A stretch of DNA of 64,000 bases from Longitalea luteola. Lineage in GTDB: Bacteria; Bacteroidota; Bacteroidia; Chitinophagales; Chitinophagaceae. The translations under genes and the position numbers were made by a program. Location of the stretch: contig NZ_JAFIQX010000004.1 in assembly GCF_017356035.1 (NCBI RefSeq), positions 1 to 64,000 of the forward strand, in the 5' to 3' direction. The stretch's first letter is position 1. Each line of letters begins with the position of its first letter. The notes under the pieces were generated by a model. That model was not told where the DNA came from and ran no database searches. It saw only the letters and a list, made by a program, of their open reading frames with translations. Of the stretch, positions 61,757 through 64,000 are shown piece after piece.

Positions 61757-63068
61757 ATTCGGAAACCCATTTATCCCTGTCATCAGGACTGAACTTCCAC
61801 GGCGCGAAATTATTCTCCACATTGCTGAACATGACGTTCCATTCCTGGGGTGCATTACTTTCTTCCATGATCAGCGACCGGCGCAGCTCGAGAATGATCT
61901 CCAGCGGACTTATATTCACCGGGCATTCCTGTACACAACCGTTACAGGTAGTGCAGGCGCGTAGCTCTTCAACGGTGATATAATCATGCAGCAGGGTTTT
62001 ACCATCATCTTTAAACTCCCCGTTTTGATCGATGTTCTTGCCCATGTCTTCCATGCGGTCGCGGGTGGCCATCATGATCCTGCGCGGTGATAACTTTTTA
62101 CCCGTTATTGTAGCCGGACAGGCCGCACTGCAGCGACCGCATTCCGTACAGGAATATGCATCGAGCAAATTCCGCCACGTAAGGTCGGTTACTTCTTTGG
62201 CGCCGAATGTAGCAGGTGGTGTGGCATTGGCCGGCGCCATCTCCGGCTGCATCGCATACAGCACTTCATTCTGAATGGCAGGCATATTATTCATCTTGCC
62301 CATAGGCTGCAGGCGGGAATAGTAAGCATTGGGGAACGCCAGTATAATATGCAGGTGTTTCGAGTAGGGGAGGTAGTTCAAAAAAGCATAAATGCCCAGG
62401 ATATGCAGCCACCAGCAGGTTCTTTCAACAGCCACCAGGGCGCTATTGCTTAAACCGTTCAGTAAAGGATGCAGGAGGGAAGAGAAGGCAAAATTACCGG
62501 TAGGGTTTTCGCCGTAATGTCCATACCCGCGTTGTTGCAACAGGGTATCGGAGGCATTCATGGTCAAAAAAAGCGTCATCAGTACGATCTCGGTAATGAG
62601 AATATAATTGGCATCGCTGCGGGGCCAACCGTTCAGATCGGGACTGGCCAGGCGTTTTACCTTTACTACATTTCTTCTTATAAGGAAAATGACACAGGCC
62701 AGTAAAACGGTGATGGCGAGAAATTCAAAAGAGTTGATGAGGAAGGAATAAAAGCCGCCACCGATCTGTGAAAAAATACGATGGGTGCCCAATAATCCAT
62801 CTATTATGATCTCCAGTACTTCAATATTGATAATGATGAAGCCGGCATAAATAAAAAAGTGCATCACCGCTACCAGGGGATTGCGGAACATCTTTTTTTG
62901 TCCGAACGCGATCAGCAATACATTCTTCCACCGTTCACCCGGCCGGTCAGAAAAGTCGGCGTCTTTTCCTAACAGGATATTCCGGCGGATAGCCATTATC
63001 TTTTTTGTAAACAACCAGATGGCTATGGCCGAAACAATGATAAAAAGGATCTGTGGTATGTATGACAT
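61749..63068 (-). CDS. Membrane iron-sulfur oxidoreductase subunit (two 4Fe-4S clusters)
   Basis: The 439-residue protein has an N-terminal membrane domain with five helices (YIPQILFIIVSAIAIWLFT, VAVMHFFIYAGFIIINIEVLE, FEFLAITVLLACVIFLI, LITEIVLMTLFLTM, TCWWLHILGIYAFL) like the NarI/HdrE-type quinone or haem domain. A cytosolic ferredoxin domain follows with two cluster motifs, CTECGRCSAACP and CTTCNGCVQECP. In related operons the next gene encodes a CCG-domain protein; here none follows within the window. The final Met codon and TGA stop lie in an octanucleotide array. It is likely to pass electrons between quinone and a soluble partner (inferred). Confidence 0.9.
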   Translation of the reverse strand: MSYIPQILFIIVSAIAIWLFTKKIMAIRRNILLGKDADFSDRPGERWKNVLLIAFGQKKMFRNPLVAVMHFFIYAGFIIINIEVLEIIIDGLLGTHRIFSQIGGGFYSFLINSFEFLAITVLLACVIFLIRRNVVKVKRLASPDLNGWPRSDANYILITEIVLMTLFLTMNASDTLLQQRGYGHYGENPTGNFAFSSLLHPLLNGLSNSALVAVERTCWWLHILGIYAFLNYLPYSKHLHIILAFPNAYYSRLQPMGKMNNMPAIQNEVLYAMQPEMAPANATPPATFGAKEVTDLTWRNLLDAYSCTECGRCSAACPATITGKKLSPRRIMMATRDRMEDMGKNIDQNGEFKDDGKTLLHDYITVEELRACTTCNGCVQECPVNISPLEIILELRRSLIMEESNAPQEWNVMFSNVENNFAPWKFSPDDRDKWVSELM

Positions 63069-63082
63069 AGCACTAAGATAAC

Positions 63083-63179
63083 GCTAATTAGCTAATTTGC
63101 TAATTTGCTGATGTGCTAATGAAATACAGGCTCAAGGCTGAAGGCTCAAGGCTGAAGGCTCAAGGCTGAAGGCGTAAGG
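63083..63179. repeat. Octanucleotide array passing directly into a heptanucleotide array
   Basis: GCTAATTA, GCTAATTT twice, GCTGATGT, GCTAATGA, AATACAGG (63083-63130) followed without gap by CTCAAGG/CTGAAGG three times each and CGTAAGG (63131-63179). Confidence 0.95.
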
Positions 63180-63198
63180 AAAAACGCACAGCATTCGG

Positions 63199-63310
63199 CA
63201 ACCGGTAACCGGCAACCGGTAACTGGTAACCGGTAACCGGCAACTGGTAACCGGTAACCGGCAACTGGCAACCGGTAACCGGTAACTGGTAACTGATAAC
63301 CGGCAACCAG
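63199..63310. repeat. Sixteen heptanucleotides of CAACCGG/TAACCGG type
   Basis: Perfect 7-base register over 112 bases with words CAACCGG, TAACCGG, CAACTGG, TAACTGG. It ends 10 bases before the bestrophin stop codon. Confidence 0.95.
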
Positions 63311-63319
63311 CCTCGGAAA

Positions 63320-64000
63320 TTACATTTGAATATAGTGATCGGGAACGCGGGCTGGTGGTATTTTTTCGAGCCCAAGCATTTCCTTCAGATCTATTTCGAT
63401 CGTACGGCTGATGGTACTGATGGGCACATCGTTGGCCGCGCCTTCAAAGGGGTTTTCAGTGCTCTCACCAATATCTTCCAGGGTTAAGAAGATCCAGCTT
63501 ACAATGATGCTGAAAGGAATGTTCAACCAGATAAAATGGGGGCCCAGCTTCGAGAACTCGTTGAGCATACCAAGCGGTATCAATACGGTCAAAATGCTAA
63601 AAAAGAAACGGCTGAGGGTGGAGTACTGGCGGGGGTAGGGAAAATTCTTGATGCGCTCACTGCCGCCCTGGTGATCGTAAAAGTCCTTGAGCTGTTGTTG
63701 CAATTCCAGGTATTTCAATTCGGTGATCCGGCCCTGTTCATGCAGTTGGCGAAGGTCGGCCGATTGCAGGGTGAGTATATGGGTGGCAATATTCTTTCTG
63801 TTTTTTACCGATTGCCATTCGTCTTCGGTCAAAAACTCTTTAATATCTTCTGCCAGGGTCGACTTCCATTCGGGCACCGAATAAAATTTAGCATATTCAA
63901 TGTACTGTGGACAGATCCGCGCATTTTCCCATTGTCTTTTTTCCCTGAGCTGATGGCGCAAAGCGGTGATCCAGGCCAAATGGCGGAACAGGATCCGCTG
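63320..64000 (-). CDS. Bestrophin family chloride-channel-like protein, 5' truncated by the window
   Basis: The frame stays open to base 64000 (codons for QRILFRHLAWITALRHQLRE), so the start is beyond the window; a TTG at 63979 is only internal. The features fit bestrophin/UPF0187: LAWITALRHQLREKR, a middle helix region (HILTLQSADLRQLHEQGRI), two hydrophobic helices (FFFSILTVLIPLGML, FIWLNIPFSIIVSWIFLTLEDIGE) and the conserved ENPFEGAANDVPISTISRTIEIDLKEML. It is likely an inner-membrane anion channel. Its 3' end abuts a heptad array. Confidence 0.9.
   Translation of the reverse strand, partial: QRILFRHLAWITALRHQLREKRQWENARICPQYIEYAKFYSVPEWKSTLAEDIKEFLTEDEWQSVKNRKNIATHILTLQSADLRQLHEQGRITELKYLELQQQLKDFYDHQGGSERIKNFPYPRQYSTLSRFFFSILTVLIPLGMLNEFSKLGPHFIWLNIPFSIIVSWIFLTLEDIGESTENPFEGAANDVPISTISRTIEIDLKEMLGLEKIPPARVPDHYIQM

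Noticed and set aside
63199-63310. CRISPR-like repeat array
   Set aside because: Units are 7 bases without unique spacers and no cas genes are nearby; it is a heptanucleotide array.

Overview
The window looks like a chromosomal segment of a Bacteroidota bacterium, most likely family Chitinophagaceae (Chitinophaga/Niastella-like). The signs are type IX secretion sorting domains, a PorP/SprF protein, an ECF sigma/FecR/SusC/SusD locus, many short lipoproteins with a Cys-Lys-Lys or similar start, and several promoters of the Bacteroidota form TAnnTTTG(C). The family assignment is inference. No rRNA, tRNA, CRISPR array, prophage or intact insertion sequence was seen.

Layout. 1-8.4 kb: the 3' end of a repeat-rich type B T9SS substrate, its PorP/SprF partner, an AsmA-like protein, and an ECF sigma factor with a DGPF/YciI partner. 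8.4-20.3 kb: TlpA-like oxidoreductase, then a nutrient-uptake locus (ECF sigma, FecR, SusC with signalling domain, SusD, DUF4843 and PKD-like lipoproteins, thioredoxin-like protein with a frameshifted end). 20.6-27 kb: an ABC-F protein behind a leader-peptide attenuator, an ankyrin-repeat protein, and a copper module (HMA-AraC regulator, CopA ATPase, small HMA chaperone). 27-36.5 kb: two divergent, tightly overlapping operons for a heptose-type, carbamoylated glycan (MFS, GT9, GmhB-like phosphatase, GT4, GT1; carbamoyltransferase, GT2, GT9). 36.5-44 kb: two single-domain response regulators, an apparently orphan TPP riboswitch, a very large low-complexity KGG protein next to a YciF-like protein, a kinase lacking the phosphoacceptor His, pyrophosphatase, luciferase-like oxidoreductase and a fucosidase remnant. 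44-51 kb: small lipoproteins, a HipA-like kinase/DUF3037 pair, and a fatty acid desaturase. 51-64 kb: two giant SBBP-repeat T9SS type A proteins and a relic of a third, YceI, DinB-like, NRDE, ATP-grasp, LysE, a lipoprotein, a membrane iron-sulfur protein and the 3' part of a bestrophin.

The most striking unexplained structure is a class of intergenic arrays. They are built of 7-nt or 8-nt words with a fixed core and a few variable positions (for example nnnAACG, nnnAAGG, nAACCGG, TTCAAAG, GCTAATnn, ATTAGCAn). About ten loci carry them, nearly always at gene 3' ends, and in at least five genes the stop codon itself lies inside an array. Other leading observations are the 14-codon leader peptide and start-codon-sequestering stem in front of the ABC-F gene, the TPP riboswitch with terminator but no thiamine gene, the carbamoyl-heptose glycan cluster, the YciG/YciF-like stress pair with a FUS-like low-complexity protein, and the HMA-AraC fusion in the copper module.
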